DNA of 64,000 nucleotides from Dasypus novemcinctus (Eukaryota > Chordata > Mammalia > Cingulata > Dasypodidae), in assembly GCF_030445035.2 (NCBI RefSeq), contig NC_080673.1, positions 37,506,365 through 37,570,364 of the forward strand. The letters are read 5' to 3'. The notes beneath the pieces are model-generated. The model saw nothing but the letters and a program-made list of their open reading frames with translations. It did no database searches and was not told where the DNA came from. The position numbers and the translations under genes are program-made. Positions 1-12,900 of the stretch are shown one piece after another. Position 1 is the stretch's first letter, and each line of letters begins with the position of its first letter.

Positions 1-117
1 GTTCTTGACATCCCTGAGCATCTGTCTCTTGATCTTTCAGTTAGCTAATATTCCCTAATTTAAAAAGTTTGGAAGATTAAAAGAAATATATTTTTTTACA
101 TTAACACTTAATACTTT

Positions 118-480
118 CAGTAATTTCTACCCATTAAATTTACTCAGTCAACATTAATAACAAATATTTATTGAGGTCTCCTGAATGCTGGGCCATCTGT
201 GCTAAGTATCTGGAGATAAACTAGTGAGTAAAAGTAGTGATGGTCCTACCTGTCCTGGAGCTTCCCAGTCTAGGGAAGGACACATTAAATAATCATTCAT
301 TAAATAATCCAACAAACACATTTTAAATTGCATCTGTGGAAAATACTTGACACTTCAAAGACATGTAATAGGGTGGTTAAATGTTAGAGAAATCAGGGAA
401 GGTTTCCTGAGAAAGCGATGATTTAACTACAGTATCAAGGAAAACTGGGAATAAAATAGAGAAGAGAGAAGAGAAAGACT
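118..480 (+). repeat. Ancient LINE-like fragment (L1ME-type 3' region)
   Basis: The stretch starts with the familiar CAAATATTTATTGAG motif, followed by a decayed version of the widespread 'tissue size, shortened, tail-end' consensus that ends in a TTTCCTGAGAAAG block. It is old and heavily mutated. The family name is from memory. Bases 1-117 and 481-639 show nothing I can name. Confidence 0.45.
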
Positions 481-639
481 TTCTAAGCAGGAGTAATGGC
501 ATTTATGAATTCCTACGGGATGAAGAAACACTGCTCATTAGGGGTATTGAAAAAAGCCAGTCGGTCTATTCAGCAGAAGAAAATATTTGGGAACCACTTA
601 TCTGAGAAGAGTCTAATAGCCTGTATATAGAGAGAAATC

Positions 640-1162
640 TTACCTCTCAATAATTTAAAAAAATCATTTAAAAAAGGACAAGAGATTTGAACAGACACTT
701 TCCCAAAGAGGAAATACTACTGGCTAAACAAAAAATACATGAAAAGATGCTCAACACCATCAGCTATTAGGGAAGTACAAATCAAAACCACAATGAGATA
801 CCACCTTACACTTACTAAATTGGCTGCTATTAAAAAAAAATCCAAAAGATAGAACAGAAAATTGTGCATGTGGAGGAATAGGAACACTCATCCAATGCTG
901 GTGGGAATATAGAATGGTACAGTCACTGTAGAAGACAATTTGGTGGTTCCTCAGGAAGCTAAGTATAGAATTGCCATATGATCTGGCAATCACACAATTA
1001 GGTATATACCCAGAAGAATTAAAAGCAGGAACGTGAATAGACAAATGCATACCAATGTTTATCATGGCATTATTTGCAATTTCCAAAAGTTGGAAGCAAC
1101 CCAAATGTCCATCAATGGATGAATGGAAAAACAAAATGTGGAATATACACACAATAGAGTAT
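640..1162 (+). mobile_element. L1 fragment, 3' end of ORF2
   Basis: The sequence follows the conserved 3' part of L1 ORF2: AATCAAAACCACAATGAGAT at 780-799, the mismatched GGTATATACCCAGAAGAA block near 1001, and CCAAATGTCCATCAATGGAT near 1100. The reading frame carries stops and indels. The copy is cut off at 1162, before the ORF2 stop, where a family A repeat begins. Confidence 0.85.
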
Positions 1163-1164
1163 AA

Positions 1165-2050
1165 CTCCCCTCATTGGTGGGTCTTACCTTGGAATATATG
1201 ATAACCTGTTTCCTCAATGTAACTGAGTTAGAATCATTTATAATACTTCTACCCATGATTCTTCTACCCTTTTTATTTGAAGCTATAATTAACATTACAC
1301 CTGTTAAATACATTCCCAGAGACTTAAATCTTCTGGCTGGTCATATGCCAGTTGAGCCCTGAATCTCAGCAGAGTTGAAGCAAACATCTACATTTCAGTT
1401 CATCGGACTCATCCAGGACAATTAAAATGATGATGATGCATAACCCCCATCCCCCAAAACAAAGAGTACCTACAACTTCAAGCAAAACCATTCCTTCCAT
1501 CTGTCCCATAAGATCTAAACCCCCTTTCAGTCTCAAGCAGAGCAGGCATCGCCATCCTCATATCCTCAAGACTGAAGAATGAACAAACATAAGGGGAGAA
1601 TACAACCATGGACCAAAGTAGTCTTATTATTATTACAGTAATGGAAGAACTTGTAACATTGATATAAAGATAGGGGTTACTAGAGAATCTGTGGGGAGGG
1701 GAGGAAAGAAAAGGTGGAACATAAGACATTTTAAGGGCATTGTAATTGTTCTGCATGATACTGCAATGATGGATATAGGCCATTATACATTTTGTCAAAT
1801 CCTATAAAACTGTACAGTCAAAATTGTAAACAACAATGTAAACTATAGACCTTGTTCAGTAACAATGCTTCAGTATTAGTTTATCAAATGTAACAAATGT
1901 ACCTCCATGATGTAAGATGTTATTAATAAGGGAAATGTGGAAGGAAAGAGGTGGGGAATATGGGTATGCCCTATACTTTAGATGTAACTTTATGCAATAT
2001 AAAACTTCTCTATAGAAAAGTTTATTATATGGAGGAAAAAAAGCAAAAGA
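1165..2050 (+). repeat. Dispersed repeat family A, older subtype, copy 1
   Basis: About 885 bp align by eye along their length with 48225-49095. Both share blocks such as ATATATGATAACCT near 1195, CTTCTGGCTGGTCATATG near 1330, the AACAAACATAAGG block near 1580 and an A-rich 3' end. Neither copy encodes a long protein. The 3' end resembles L1-type 3' UTR tails (a TAGACCTTG block, then an A-rich terminus), so a LINE-linked origin is possible. The family is not named. Confidence 0.7.
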
Positions 2051-2059
2051 AAACCACAA

Positions 2060-2370
2060 AAATTGAGAGAGGAATAAGGTGTGAGGTAAGATGCCATGGG
2101 AAGGTTGTTTCTATCGCAAAAAGTCTTTGAGAATTTTAAAAGCATGGTTACAGTAACAAATCTGCATCTTGAAAAGATGTTCCTGGCAACAATGACAAGA
2201 ATGAATCGGAGAAGAATAAGGGTAACATGGATAAGCTAGTCAGGGAGTCAATTTAGTAGCTTAGTCAGGAGACAGTGGTAAATTTGGATAGTCAAAATGG
2301 AAAGAAGTGAATGTATTTGAGAAAGATTTATGAGTTAAAATTTACAGGTTGGAATTGGATTGGATAAGAG
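2060..2370 (+). repeat. Ancient LINE-like fragment
   Basis: This is a purine-rich, heavily decayed stretch (around GGAGACAGTGGTAAATTTGG and AAGAAGTGAATGTATTTGAG) of the same old family seen at 23690-24720, 35680-36500 and 57060-57760. It has no open frame. Confidence 0.4.
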
Positions 2371-4439
2371 CTTTAATGCTTAAGGCCTGTAATACTATAA
2401 GACAATCCTAAGTTCAAACACACTCCTTTTCTAGATGTCTATTTTGCACCTTCTTATTTTCAATCCCCTGCAACTCTGTCCCCTATCCTCTTACTTACCT
2501 GTTTTCCATGTTCCAGAATCACTAAGGAAATTGAAGCAATCGAAAGGAAAGTTTGGGACACCTAAACTGCACTTTCTTATGAAACTAACAACATCTGTAC
2601 TCACATATTCTATTCTGCTGTCATGGTGGTTACACTATAAATGCTTCTGTCTCAACCAGTCCTTCCACCCATGCACCTGATCCCATCTACTCTGACTACT
2701 TCACTAATCCTTTGCTTTCTCTTTCTCTCCCTCTGCCCATCCCCTTCTTTCTCCTCAACCTTCTCATGACTGTGCACACATGTGCTTCTTTTTCCCATAT
2801 TAAGAAAACTTCTTAACCCTATTTTGTCCAATAGCTACCACTCCATTTTTATTTTACTTACTGCTAAGCAAATTTCCTCAAAAGAATTATTCATACTCTT
2901 ATCATCAATTCCACTCTTCCCACTCACTTTTAAACCCAATCCAATCAGACTTTTACTTGCACAATTTCAACAAACTATAAATACCATAAACCAAGGTTTA
3001 GTCCTGTACATGTATTACCAAATCTTTAATCTTTAGTTGCACATTCTCATGGAATGAACTGCTAGCTGGGATTTTTTTTTTTCCAGGGGAGAGGGAGGAA
3101 TGTTATGGACAAGCATTAGCATGAATTTTGTAGCCTGCTGTTGTGACCCTTCTCTGTCAGACTCATTCCAGGCTTCTCTGTGATTCATGGCTATATATAT
3201 ATATATATTTAAAAAATGAAGTGTTAATCCTTCAGCTATTTTATTATTTGTGATATACCCATACATGCTCTAATTTTTATAGGATCATTGAAAATATGAA
3301 AAGTGACCATCAGTGACCATCAGAACAGCATAATTTATAACATATCTACGTCCTCCCCCCCAAAAAAATTCCTAGTACACCTGATTTCCTAAAACTCCTT
3401 GTTTCACTTACAATGTGTCTCATTCTGAAATAGATAAAAGCAGAAAAAGGTATAATACATGAAATGAAATGAAAAGACTTGTGACTAGATAGGTTTTGAG
3501 ATCAGCATTAAAAATGGCACATAAGTAAATAAGCTGAAAGAACATACTTTTCTGGGAATACAATGAATTTAGTAAAATAAACTGTAAATCTTACTTTTCT
3601 TCCAGTAGAGACCTTCTTACCATTTTCATCTAAATGTTACATTATGTATTCAAATTTTCATTTATGCATCAGGCACAAACTACAACTGCTACATTCGTTA
3701 AAGGTTTTGATTGGTGTCAACAATATTCAGGCAAATGAGTTGATCGGTAATATCTCACAATTTGCTTCTTGTGGATTAAAAGCAATATTGCCATTTTAGT
3801 GTTGAACAGTAACAAAGATATCAACAGGAAGAAGCAGAAAATATTTACATAGCATTAAAATATTTTAATATGCATAAGCCTTAAAGATATGTATCAAAAA
3901 TATGTGCTAGAAAATATTCTATTGCTCAAACTTAAAAAAATTTTCATATAAGCTATTTAGAGTGAACAATTCCAATATCTCCAGGGTAACAAACAAATAA
4001 TGAAATTAAGGCATACATTTAGGATAATCTGGGATTTGCTTTTTTATTTCCATGAAGAAATTCAATGGGCATTTAGAAAATACTAAGAATAATAGTTTTA
4101 TAAAAATGACTAAGAAAAAATTACTAAACTTTCCAATGTTTACAGTACAAAGTCAAGTAACATTAATTTTAAAATATGCATATTATGACTGCTATCTGAA
4201 AAATATTCAATATCTATATGTGTGGGGATGCATTGCAATGGAAGCCACTAACTACACTACATGTGTCTGTTGAGAACATGAAATATTGTGAATCCAAATT
4301 GAGATGTGCTGCAAGTGAAAAATTCACACCTGATTTCAAAGATGTACTTTTTAATAAGAATATAAACTATCTCATTAAGGACACCCAGTTTCCTCTTCAG
4401 AGTGCAGAAGAAACATCACTCACACCCATATAACAAAAA
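2371..4439. other. Unassigned intergenic DNA
   Basis: No host gene is seen. The plus strand is pyrimidine-rich at 2420-3020, which could be a very old LINE remnant. There is a short (TA)n run near 3191-3208, a tandem GTGACCATCA duplication at about 3304-3322, and otherwise AT-rich DNA with no recognisable repeat. The short open frames here have no coding features that I can see. Confidence 0.5.
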
Positions 4440-5810
4440 AAAAAGAAAAAAATAGCTGGACAAAATTCAAATTTATGCCTGTTTGAGAACTGAGGTTTCA
4501 GAGCAACCAATAGACCAAACTTTACGAAGAAACAGGTGCCTGCCTGGAGGGAGGAAGCAGGAGCACTTGCTTTCCTGTGCAGATGCAAAATGACAAGAAT
4601 GAAAAGAAGCTAGCTATAATAGTTGACAAATTGGTGAAGGCCCAATGCAAATTGGCAGGATAGTTTGAAGTCCTTCTTAGCAGTAGAAATATAAAGAGTC
4701 AACACCCTCTTTCAGTTGTTTTCTCCATGAACCCCACCATGTACTCAGAGAAAAGATTAGAGATTCTGAAGAAAGTGTCAGTTGTGGTGCAGATCAGGGA
4801 AGGAGCAGAACAGCAGCTGTGCAGGAAAGTCAAGAAACGCCACCTGATTTTTTCCCACCCATCTCCTCAAATGGAACAAAAGACTTTGGAAGAAGAGGGA
4901 AAAAATTCACCCTTAGGACACTGTTGATGAAAAGGAACAGGAAAATAAAACTTTAAGGTAGAGGGCAGTTTACAAGCTGAGCCCACAGGATCACAGAACA
5001 GGTAGGAGAAGGAAAAAAATCACCTCTGATCCCCAGGTACTTGGTGCTTGCCTGAGGATGAGGCTTAACAGGAAAAATAGACAACCCCATGCATCACCTC
5101 CCCATCAACAAGCTAACAAGCTTCAAGTAACAACAACATGCAAAAAGATACTCTGAGATTCAGTATGACAGAAAGGTCTAAAGATAAGATTCACACAGTC
5201 ATTAATGTGGCAAACCAATCCTCATCCCAAACTCAAGCTATTGCTACAGGAATCCAAAAGGGACAACTGAGTTTAACCATAGAAACTACAAGCCTCAAAT
5301 CTCACCTACCTTATAACTCACACCCCAACACTAAAGGGCCTAGCGGATGCAAAACTGAGCCCATTTCCAGGCCAAACAGATACATACACATGTCAGTTTC
5401 TACTATCCAACTCACAATATCTGGCATTCAGCTTGCAGTACATATCAAAAGGTAAGACAAGCCACACTCCCAGGAAATAAAGCAATCATTAGAACCAAAC
5501 TCAAACATTACACAGATATTGGAATTATTTGACAGGGAATTTTAAATAACTATGATTAATATTTTAAAGGTTTTAATGGGAATAGTAAACAATATGCAAG
5601 ACCATATAGGTAATTTCAGCAGACAGATGAAAACTGTAAGAAAGGATCATATGAAACTGCTAGAAATAAAAAAGGAAATGCTGCAGTAATGAAGATAAGG
5701 AATACCTTCAATATGCTCATCAGTCCATTCAACACAGCAAACAAAAGAATAAGTGAAATTGAAGAGGAATCAAGAGAAATTATTCAACCTGAAATACAAA
5801 AGACAAAAAA
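4440..5810 (+). mobile_element. Half-L1-like / old L1: 5' region and start of ORF1
   Basis: From about 5480 the sequence follows the ORF1 coiled-coil region of old L1 or HAL1 elements: the GGAATTATTTGACAGGGAAT block, AACAATATGCAAGACCATAT, then AATATGCTCATCAGTCCATT and GAATAAGTGAAATTGAAGAG. The 5' side (4440-5480) looks like its leader, though less surely. The element resumes at about 6700, so a separate L1 3' end has been inserted in between. Confidence 0.7.
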
Positions 5811-5814
5811 AAAA

Positions 5815-6698
5815 GTTAAACAAACATAAAGAACAAGGGTAGAGTTGAAGGTAACACATTTTAGTGAGTATAACTAACACGGCTAATATATAAATGTGAT
5901 TGTGGCTGAAAGGGATAGTTGATGTAAATGTCAATTGAAGCAAAGCTAGAGAATAATCTAGGGACTGCATAACATAGTGAACTCAGTGGTAGATGAGGAT
6001 TGTAGTTAACAGTACAAATAAAAGAATATACTTCTATGAACTAGAACAAATATATGTCACTATTACAAGGTGGTAAGAATATGGTGATGCATGTAAAAAT
6101 ACAATTAATGTAACTTATGGACTATAGGTAACAACAACATTGTAATATTCTTACATCAATTTCAAAAAAGGTATTTAGTAATGCTAAGGGTTAATAATAG
6201 GGGATTATGGGATGTTTTCTTTTAGACTAAGGAAAACATTAAAAGATATACTGAGGCTAGGGCTGCACAACTCTATGATGAAAATGAGAGCCATTAAATA
6301 TACAGTTTGGTGGATTGTACAAGGCCATCCATGTGAACCATGTGGTGAACCGTGTGGTGGATGTTGGACTGTGAACCAATACAGTGAACCACGTGGTGAA
6401 CGTTGGACTATGGTCAGCTCTACAAACACAAGAGTGTTCTTTCATGAACTATAACAAATGCACAACACTAACACATGGTGTTAATAACTGAGGGATGTAT
6501 GGAAAATACAAAAAATGTAAGCTGTGGACCATAGTTAGTAATATTTTGATGATGTTCTTTCATAATCTGTAAAAAATGTTCCACAACAATGCAATGTGTT
6601 GATGGAGGGGTGATGTATGGGAATTCTGCATATTATGTATGATTGTTTTGTAAGCTCACCACTTCTCCAATTAAAAAAAATATATATAAATATATAAA
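5815..6698 (+). mobile_element. L1 3' UTR inserted in the half-L1 element
   Basis: This resembles the 3' UTR of the L1 at 29577-31018: both contain GGACTGCATAACATAGTGAA-type and GACTATAGGTAACAAC-type blocks. It ends in an A-rich tail near 6670-6698. The UTR holds two related halves (5990-6200 and 6400-6690) and a small tandem repeat at 6333-6410. It is interpreted as a 5'-truncated L1 insertion. Confidence 0.65.
6333..6410 (+). repeat. Short tandem repeat, GTGAACCAYGTG-like
   Basis: The variants GTGAACCATGTG, GTGAACCGTGTG, GTGAACCAATACA and GTGAACCACGTG follow each other with short spacers. It lies within the L1-type 3' UTR. Confidence 0.65.
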
Positions 6699-7690
6699 GA
6701 TGACCCAAGAGCCACTGGAACAATATGAAGCATTCTAACATAAACATGATTGGAATCCCAGAAGGAAAAGACAGAAAGGGAGATGACAGAAGAAAAATTA
6801 GAAAAAATAATGAAAAAATGCCTGAGAATTCTGTAAAACAAATGACACTCACTGAACCACAGATCTAAAATTTTCATAGGACACCAAGCAGGAGAAGACC
6901 AAAAGACAAAAAGCAAACACAAAAGAAAACCACACACAGAGATATATCATAGTAAAACAGGTAAAAACAAAATTCAAAGATTAAAAGCTTTATGACAGAG
7001 ATAAAACTCATGTTATATACAGAGGAACAAACAAAAATTACAGGAGAATTCTCGTGAGGAAAGATGAAAGCATTAACACAATGGAATGATATTGTTAAAG
7101 TACTGAAGAAAAAAACAAAGCTGTCAAATCACAATAATGCTGTGAAAATATCTTTCAATAAGAATATATAGACATCTTGAGACAACAGAAAACCAAATGA
7201 ATTCATTGCCAATAGATATATGCTACAAGAAATGATTAAGAAATCTCTTCAGAGAAAAGAAACAGGAGACAGATACTTGCAAAAGTATACATGTAAAATC
7301 TTTTTCTTAATTTCATGCGTTAAACAGTTCTAAAGAAATAGCAGACATTCTAAAGCAAAAATAATAGAATGTAAATTGTGTTTGTAGCACATGTAAAAGT
7401 AAAATAAATGCCATCACTAGCACAAATGATGGGAAGAAGGAATTGGGGATACACTGTTTTAAGATCCTTGTGCAAATGTGTGAAATGGTATAATATTATT
7501 TGAAGTTAGACTTTGTTTAATTAAATAAGTGTATTGTAAACTGTAGGATATAAACAATGCATCAATAAAGAAGATAGATGGTAATCATAAAAAAATCTTC
7601 AATTGACCCAAGATAAGAAAAAGAAAGAATAACAAGAACAAAGAACAGAGGGAGCAAACAAGAAACAATTAATGGGATGGTTCTCAGCAG
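6699..7690 (+). mobile_element. Half-L1-like / old L1: ORF1 C-terminal half and 3' region
   Basis: This continues the element broken at 5810. ATTGGAATCCCAGAAGGAAA near 6749 corresponds to the conserved 'IGIPEG' stretch at the start of the ORF1 RNA-binding domain, and CAGAGATATATCATAGT and TTGTTAAAGTACTGAAGAAA match later ORF1 blocks. Multiple stops and indels make it a fossil. The 3' part from 7320 is too decayed to place. Confidence 0.65.
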
Positions 7691-7885
7691 TTCCAGCCAC
7701 CAGCCTTTCTAGTTCACCCAACTGATGATCCAGACATTGTGGAACAGAGATGAGCCCACTTTCTGTACCTTGCTCAAATTTCTGATCAAAAGAATTGTGA
7801 GATATATTAAAAACAAATTATGGCTTTAAGCTACTATGTTTTGGGGTAGTCTGTTGCATAGGAATGAATAACCTAACATTTAGGA
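7690..7885 (+). mobile_element. MaLR-type LTR, 3' part
   Basis: It carries the late-LTR signature of mammalian MaLR elements: TGGCTTTAAGCTACTATGTT, then TTTTGGGGTAGTCTGTTGCA, ending near AATAACCTAACATT. The 5' half is lost or unrecognisable. Confidence 0.6.
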
Positions 7886-8989
7886 ATTAATTAATTGCAA
7901 GAAACCAAAAAAGAAAATTACTGTATTAGTCAAAATAAAAAAGTTATTTCCTTTAAGAATGTATTGGCATCTCAAGAACTTAATTTTAGGAAATAAAATT
8001 ATGCCTTACAAGTCATAGTAAGCCTTTAGTCACTAACTCTCTTTGACTCTTTATCTGGTGGCACACAGACCCTTGCCTACAGTAAACTGAGTGATGTGTC
8101 AGCCACATTGACACTGTCACTAAGTGCTTTGTGGAGAGTATCCAAAGATAATTAGGAGACAGGATTGACATTTGCATGAGTTGAATGACCAACTATGCCT
8201 GAAATTGGGGATTTTGTGGATGGGATTAGCAGGAAAGTCAGCAAAGATGTCAGAAAAGGAATCAATGTGGTATTTGAACACAATTATGAAAGAAGGAATA
8301 GGGATTTGTTTATATGACAGGGAAATGTCATTTTAGATAGCAGGAATAGCATGTACAAGATCACAGAGTTGTATTGATTAGGAATAAGAAAATATGACTA
8401 AAAGGAGATTAGAAAATAGACTTCTTTTGTCCAAACACAGGAAAGTTAGAAGTATGGTAGTTCCAGTGTTGGTCAATTCAAGTGTACAATGTCACATTGT
8501 TCCATGTCTGGTCCATCTTCCCATTTGCCCTTTCAGAAGGTTTGCCCTTTCAGTAGTCAGCAGGACTACTGAAAGTTATAAGATAGCAACATTTGCTCAG
8601 AGTGTTGAGGCAGACAAATCAAGTCCAGTTAAGAAAGGGGGCATTTTCTCCTACCTGTCTCTTTTTATTAATGTATAAATGTACTTTCCATGAAGCATCA
8701 GGTAGACATTGCCTCGGATTCCATTGTCTAGGAATAGATATCATCCCCTTGCCTAATGCAACTGCTGACAAAAAGAATTAGAAAACTATGGTTTGTTTAG
8801 ATAGGGGTTGGGTCAAATTTGGGCCTCCTCCTTCTGTATACCCATGAGTTAAGAGGTTTTACAAGTAAGCATTTGCAATCATTTGATGAAAGGGAACACA
8901 AACTTTAAATCCCAATTAAGCGAAATGTTGTTCATCCCAAAAGGAATTCTATTCTTATCATTAGTAGACCTGTATTAAAATTGTTCTCA
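7886..8989. other. Unassigned intergenic DNA
   Basis: No gene is seen. The open frames at 8394-8678 and 8593-8781 have no recognisable domain and overlap each other. Part of the stretch (about 8330-8400) looks like another piece of the old purine-rich LINE family. Confidence 0.45.
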
Positions 8990-9165
8990 AGGAAGTATTA
9001 TGGTTGTATTTTGAATTTCATCAATAAAAATTTGTAGAAATTTGTTTTTCATCTTTTATATATACGTATGTGAATAATATCATTAAATTCATCTCTGGGC
9101 CCACAAGTTATACACTTTTTACTATCTGGCCCTTCATAAAGAAAGGTTGCTGATGCCTGGTTTAT
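8990..9165 (+). mobile_element. Ancient hAT-like DNA transposon remnant
   Basis: The run TTTACTATCTGGCCCTTCAT at 9117-9136, followed by AAAGAAAGGTTGCTGATGCC, matches the end of a common mammalian non-autonomous hAT element. TTTGAATTTCATCAATAAAA near 9011 fits its interior. No transposase is present. Confidence 0.55.
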
Positions 9166-9867
9166 ATCAATCTAGATTTACTCCTTTACCTGGAGAAGGG
9201 GTCACCTTCCCAGACTGCTTGACTCCAGAAGGTGAATACCCCAACAAAACTGATGCTTTTCTGATAAGAGAGATGGAGTAAGATATATAAAATTGTTGAT
9301 ATAGAACAAACTATATATGTTAGGTGGCCTGTGCAAAGACCCACTCCTGATTTGGAATTACTGGAGAGTTGGGAAAAAATGGGTAGAAGATGATGTTTAA
9401 AAGGTCAGGATCGAATTATAAATAACCTAGTGTACCATCTTAAAATTTTTTAATTTTACTTAGAACAATTAGTAAAATTGAAAGATTTCAAAGTGAAAGA
9501 TCAAATTTGAATTTTATGAAGCTCTTTTGGCAAAATATGAAATATTGGAGTAAGGCAAACCTGGAAGCCAAGGTTCAGATAGAAGGAATGTTCCTCATTT
9601 AAGCAAAAATTGTGAGAGGTGGTAGGAATGAATACAGATGAACTTTGGGGGAATATTTTATTGTAGAGAATGAGAGAATTCAAGATAACTAAGATAGAAG
9701 CTCTAGGTTGAATGCCAGTACAATTAAACCTAATAGTTAACCGAGTAATATGAAAACAATTGTGAGAGAAGAAAAAATTTTGAATTTGTTGAGTTCAAGA
9801 AGGAAATAATTAGTGGAAAATTCTTTGGGGCCATAAGAAGGTCTGGGTATCTTGTACCAGTGGGCAT
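9166..9867. other. Unassigned intergenic DNA
   Basis: This is AT-rich DNA without a credible gene. Some purine-rich stretches (9540-9800) may belong to the old LINE family noted elsewhere, but I could not place them. Confidence 0.4.
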
Positions 9868-10287
9868 CTTGATCTCTACCACAGCCATCTCATGTTCCTC
9901 ACAAAGACATGTTGAAGTCCTAACCTCCATTCCTGTGGCTGTGAATTCATTTGTAAACAGAATCTTTAAAGATGTTATTAGTTAAGGTGAGGACAAACTG
10001 AATCAGGGAAAGCCTTAATCAAGTGTGACTGGAGTTCTTATAACCAGAGGAAATTTGGACACAGGAAGAAACAGATGGGGAGAAACATGGCTATGTGATG
10101 GAAGCAGAAGTTGAGTAATGAATTGCCAACAAACCACCACTAGAATGTTACAGACTTCAGAGAAAGTGTGGTCCTGCTGACACCTTGATTTTAGACTTCC
10201 AGTCTCTAAAACTGAGAAAATACATTCTGCTGTTTAATCTAACTAATCCCTGGTACTTTGTTACAGCAGCACTAGCAAACTAAGACT
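9868..10287 (+). mobile_element. MLT1-type (ERVL-MaLR) solo LTR
   Basis: Diagnostic blocks occur in the expected order: ACATGTTGAAGTCCTAACCT at 9907-9926, GAGGAAATTTGGACACAGGA near 10046, CTGACACCTTGATTTTAGAC near 10178, TGGTACTTTGTTACAGCAGC near 10251, and AGCAAACTAAGAC at the 3' end. No internal gag or pol region is attached. Confidence 0.8.
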
Positions 10288-12769
10288 GGCCATTACGTAT
10301 AGTATGGTTGATTAGTTATTTCAGGGTGTTAATATAATGTCTGACAAATTTGGTTCTTTGAAATCAAGTCGTTAACTTTGAAGGCATGGTTTCCAGGCTT
10401 TTCTAGAGTGAAGATGTTGTAAAAAATTTATGCATCCCATGGCAGTAAATACTGATTGATAAAATGCCTAATGACAAAATGCCACCCTGAATTTTGATGA
10501 ATCACAGCAGAACCCCGTGCACTGGATATAATATATATATAGTGCATGTGTATATAAAATGCATTATTTATTCAGACCAGAGAGCATGTAGTGTGCATAT
10601 GGAGTCACAGGCCCCTTGAAATAACTCCAAGGCCCCGTGAGCAATGCAGGTCACCAAATGTTGCTGGAATTTTGGATTCATTATCAGATGATGGAAATAA
10701 AATCAGGAAAAGCTCTGTTAACTTCAAAATTCAGTTGAGTTTGAAATTTTTTAATCAATGAGATTTTTGACATGGCATTGGAAAGAAAGGCTCCCTTGGC
10801 TCAAGATTACATCTCTGTACCTTAATTTTCCTTTTACCCTTTTACCTTTCAGGATTTTATTCGTTTCTGGGTTTACTTGCTTCTCAACCTTTTACATTGC
10901 AAAAAATGTCTGATTTCAGCACCATTTTCAGTATGACCTATATATTTCCATACAATTTTAATGTTTTCATTACTACAAGAGCAAACTAAAAAGTTTATAG
11001 AAGTCTCACTCATTAGAAACATTTATCACCCTTATAACCTAGTGCTGATATTTACTTAATTGTATAAAATATTCATTCTTTGATTTAATACTTAATTGGA
11101 GCTGTTTGCAAATGTGTTCCTAGACAGTCTCACAGAGATATATGGGTCAAGAGATACCAGAATTAAGGAAAAGCAGTGATTTTATAATTCCGTTATTAGA
11201 TAGGTATGTTACCTGCTTCCTACCATTATTTAATGTTGAAATTAACTGCTCTAAAACCAAATTTCAAAGTAGAACAGTTCTTAAAAGTGGAAAATTTTAT
11301 TTTATGGTCTATGTTTCAGTTATCTTTTCAAACGTAGAAATAAGATACACTTGAAAATTATAAAGCCAATGAATTTATCTAAGCCATTTTTTAATGAGCA
11401 TACTTGAATTAGTTCCATCAAAATAGCTGCATTTGTGTTGCTTCAGTGTACCCAATAAAAGAAGTGAATTACAGTTCATTTATTTTCTTAATAAGATTCT
11501 TATGCCAGAGTATAATAGAAATTTAATTTATCTAATTGTTTATCTAACTCATAATTTTCATATCTTTCACAAAATCTCAGGTTGAACATTGAATATGTAT
11601 TTGGGCTGTGATTTGCCTCTAAAAGGTGGACCAAAAGAAAGCGTCTCTACAAAGCGTCTCTATCGTATAGAGAACCTACGGAGCCAGAGATGCCCTATCG
11701 TGAGGGAGTAAATGTTGAATTGGAGGCTCTGGAACTGAGGACAGGGTGAGCAAAACCTGCTTGGTTCTCATTATGACTTCCTGCCCTGCTTAGCTATGAC
11801 AACCTGAAAAGACTAATAAAAGTTATCCATGTATTTCCTGCTCTAGCACTTAAGTTACAATGAGTCTCCAAAACCATAATGGAAATCAAAGACAAGAATC
11901 AACGCACCTGAGGGAAAATCGGCTGACTTAAAGTATTTACGTATTCTTAACGCCCATTCTTATTATAATCCTTGAAAACCCCAAATTCTAAAGAGCTATA
12001 ACCTGAAATCTCACTTCGGGCCACATCAATCAAAAATGTTTTCTCTATAGTTTCTGAGTTGCCCTAATTAATAGAGTTTAAAAAGTAAAACTACAAAGAA
12101 CTGGCCCTTCCTCTGCAAGGCTGTCAGCATATTTCGCTGGGCGTCTCTACATACAGTAAATTCATAGAGCTGAGAAAACCACCGTGACAACAATTACAAA
12201 ATTTCCTAACACTCAACCTACCACTGATGTCCAAAATTTTATCAGTGTTAATTCATTCCTTTGGGTTAATGCTTTCTCTGTTGAAAAAAAAAAAATAGAG
12301 AAGAATAACACTTCAATGTTATCATTTATTACTTATTGAGTCTCCATTAACTTGATTTTTTTCCAGTGGATTAGCCACCTGGAAGTGTATTCTTGAAGAA
12401 AGAGATGTAGAATTTGAAAAGAGCACTCCTTACACATGCAGACCAGTAACTGGGGGAAAACATGGCCAAGAGGCTGAGGAGCCAAAAGGTATTAAAGGGC
12501 AGTGGAAATGATTTGTGGTGAGGAAGGAAATCCGTAAAAAACTGCCAGAGGCGTGTAAGGCACAGAAATGGAGGTATAAAGGTACCAACGACAAGTTATT
12601 AACTGTAAAATTAGCTTAGTGCCTGCCCTGTATCCCATGTCCATCTTCTTTCTTTATATCTACGTGCAAAGAAACAAAACACAAAACAATAAGAAAATAT
12701 GCATTCATATGTATTGTGCTCTTGTCATAGTATATTCTTTGATAAGCAACATGAATACTGTTCATTTTT
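10288..12769. other. Unassigned intergenic DNA
   Basis: No exon or RNA gene is recognised. The stretch is AT-rich with small features only: a TATA-rich run near 10530-10560, a doubled AAGCGTCTCTA motif near 11640-11662, and scattered open frames shorter than 75 codons. It may hold single-copy or very old repeat DNA. Confidence 0.45.
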
Positions 12770-12900
12770 CCATCTTTTCCTTCAATCTTCTCACTTTCCT
12801 TCCTTCTTTGCATCCTTCTTTCCTTCCTTCCTTCCCCTTCTCTCCTGCCTCTCCATTGCTCCCTTCCTCTTTTCTTAGTTCTCCTCAGGATTTAATTTGT
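12770..12900 (+). repeat. Pyrimidine-rich (CTTC)n tract
   Basis: The tract is made of CTTCCTTC and CTTTCCTT units with interruptions. It gives a spurious Ser/Pro/Leu-rich open frame at 12619-12972 that has no other coding support. Confidence 0.85.
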
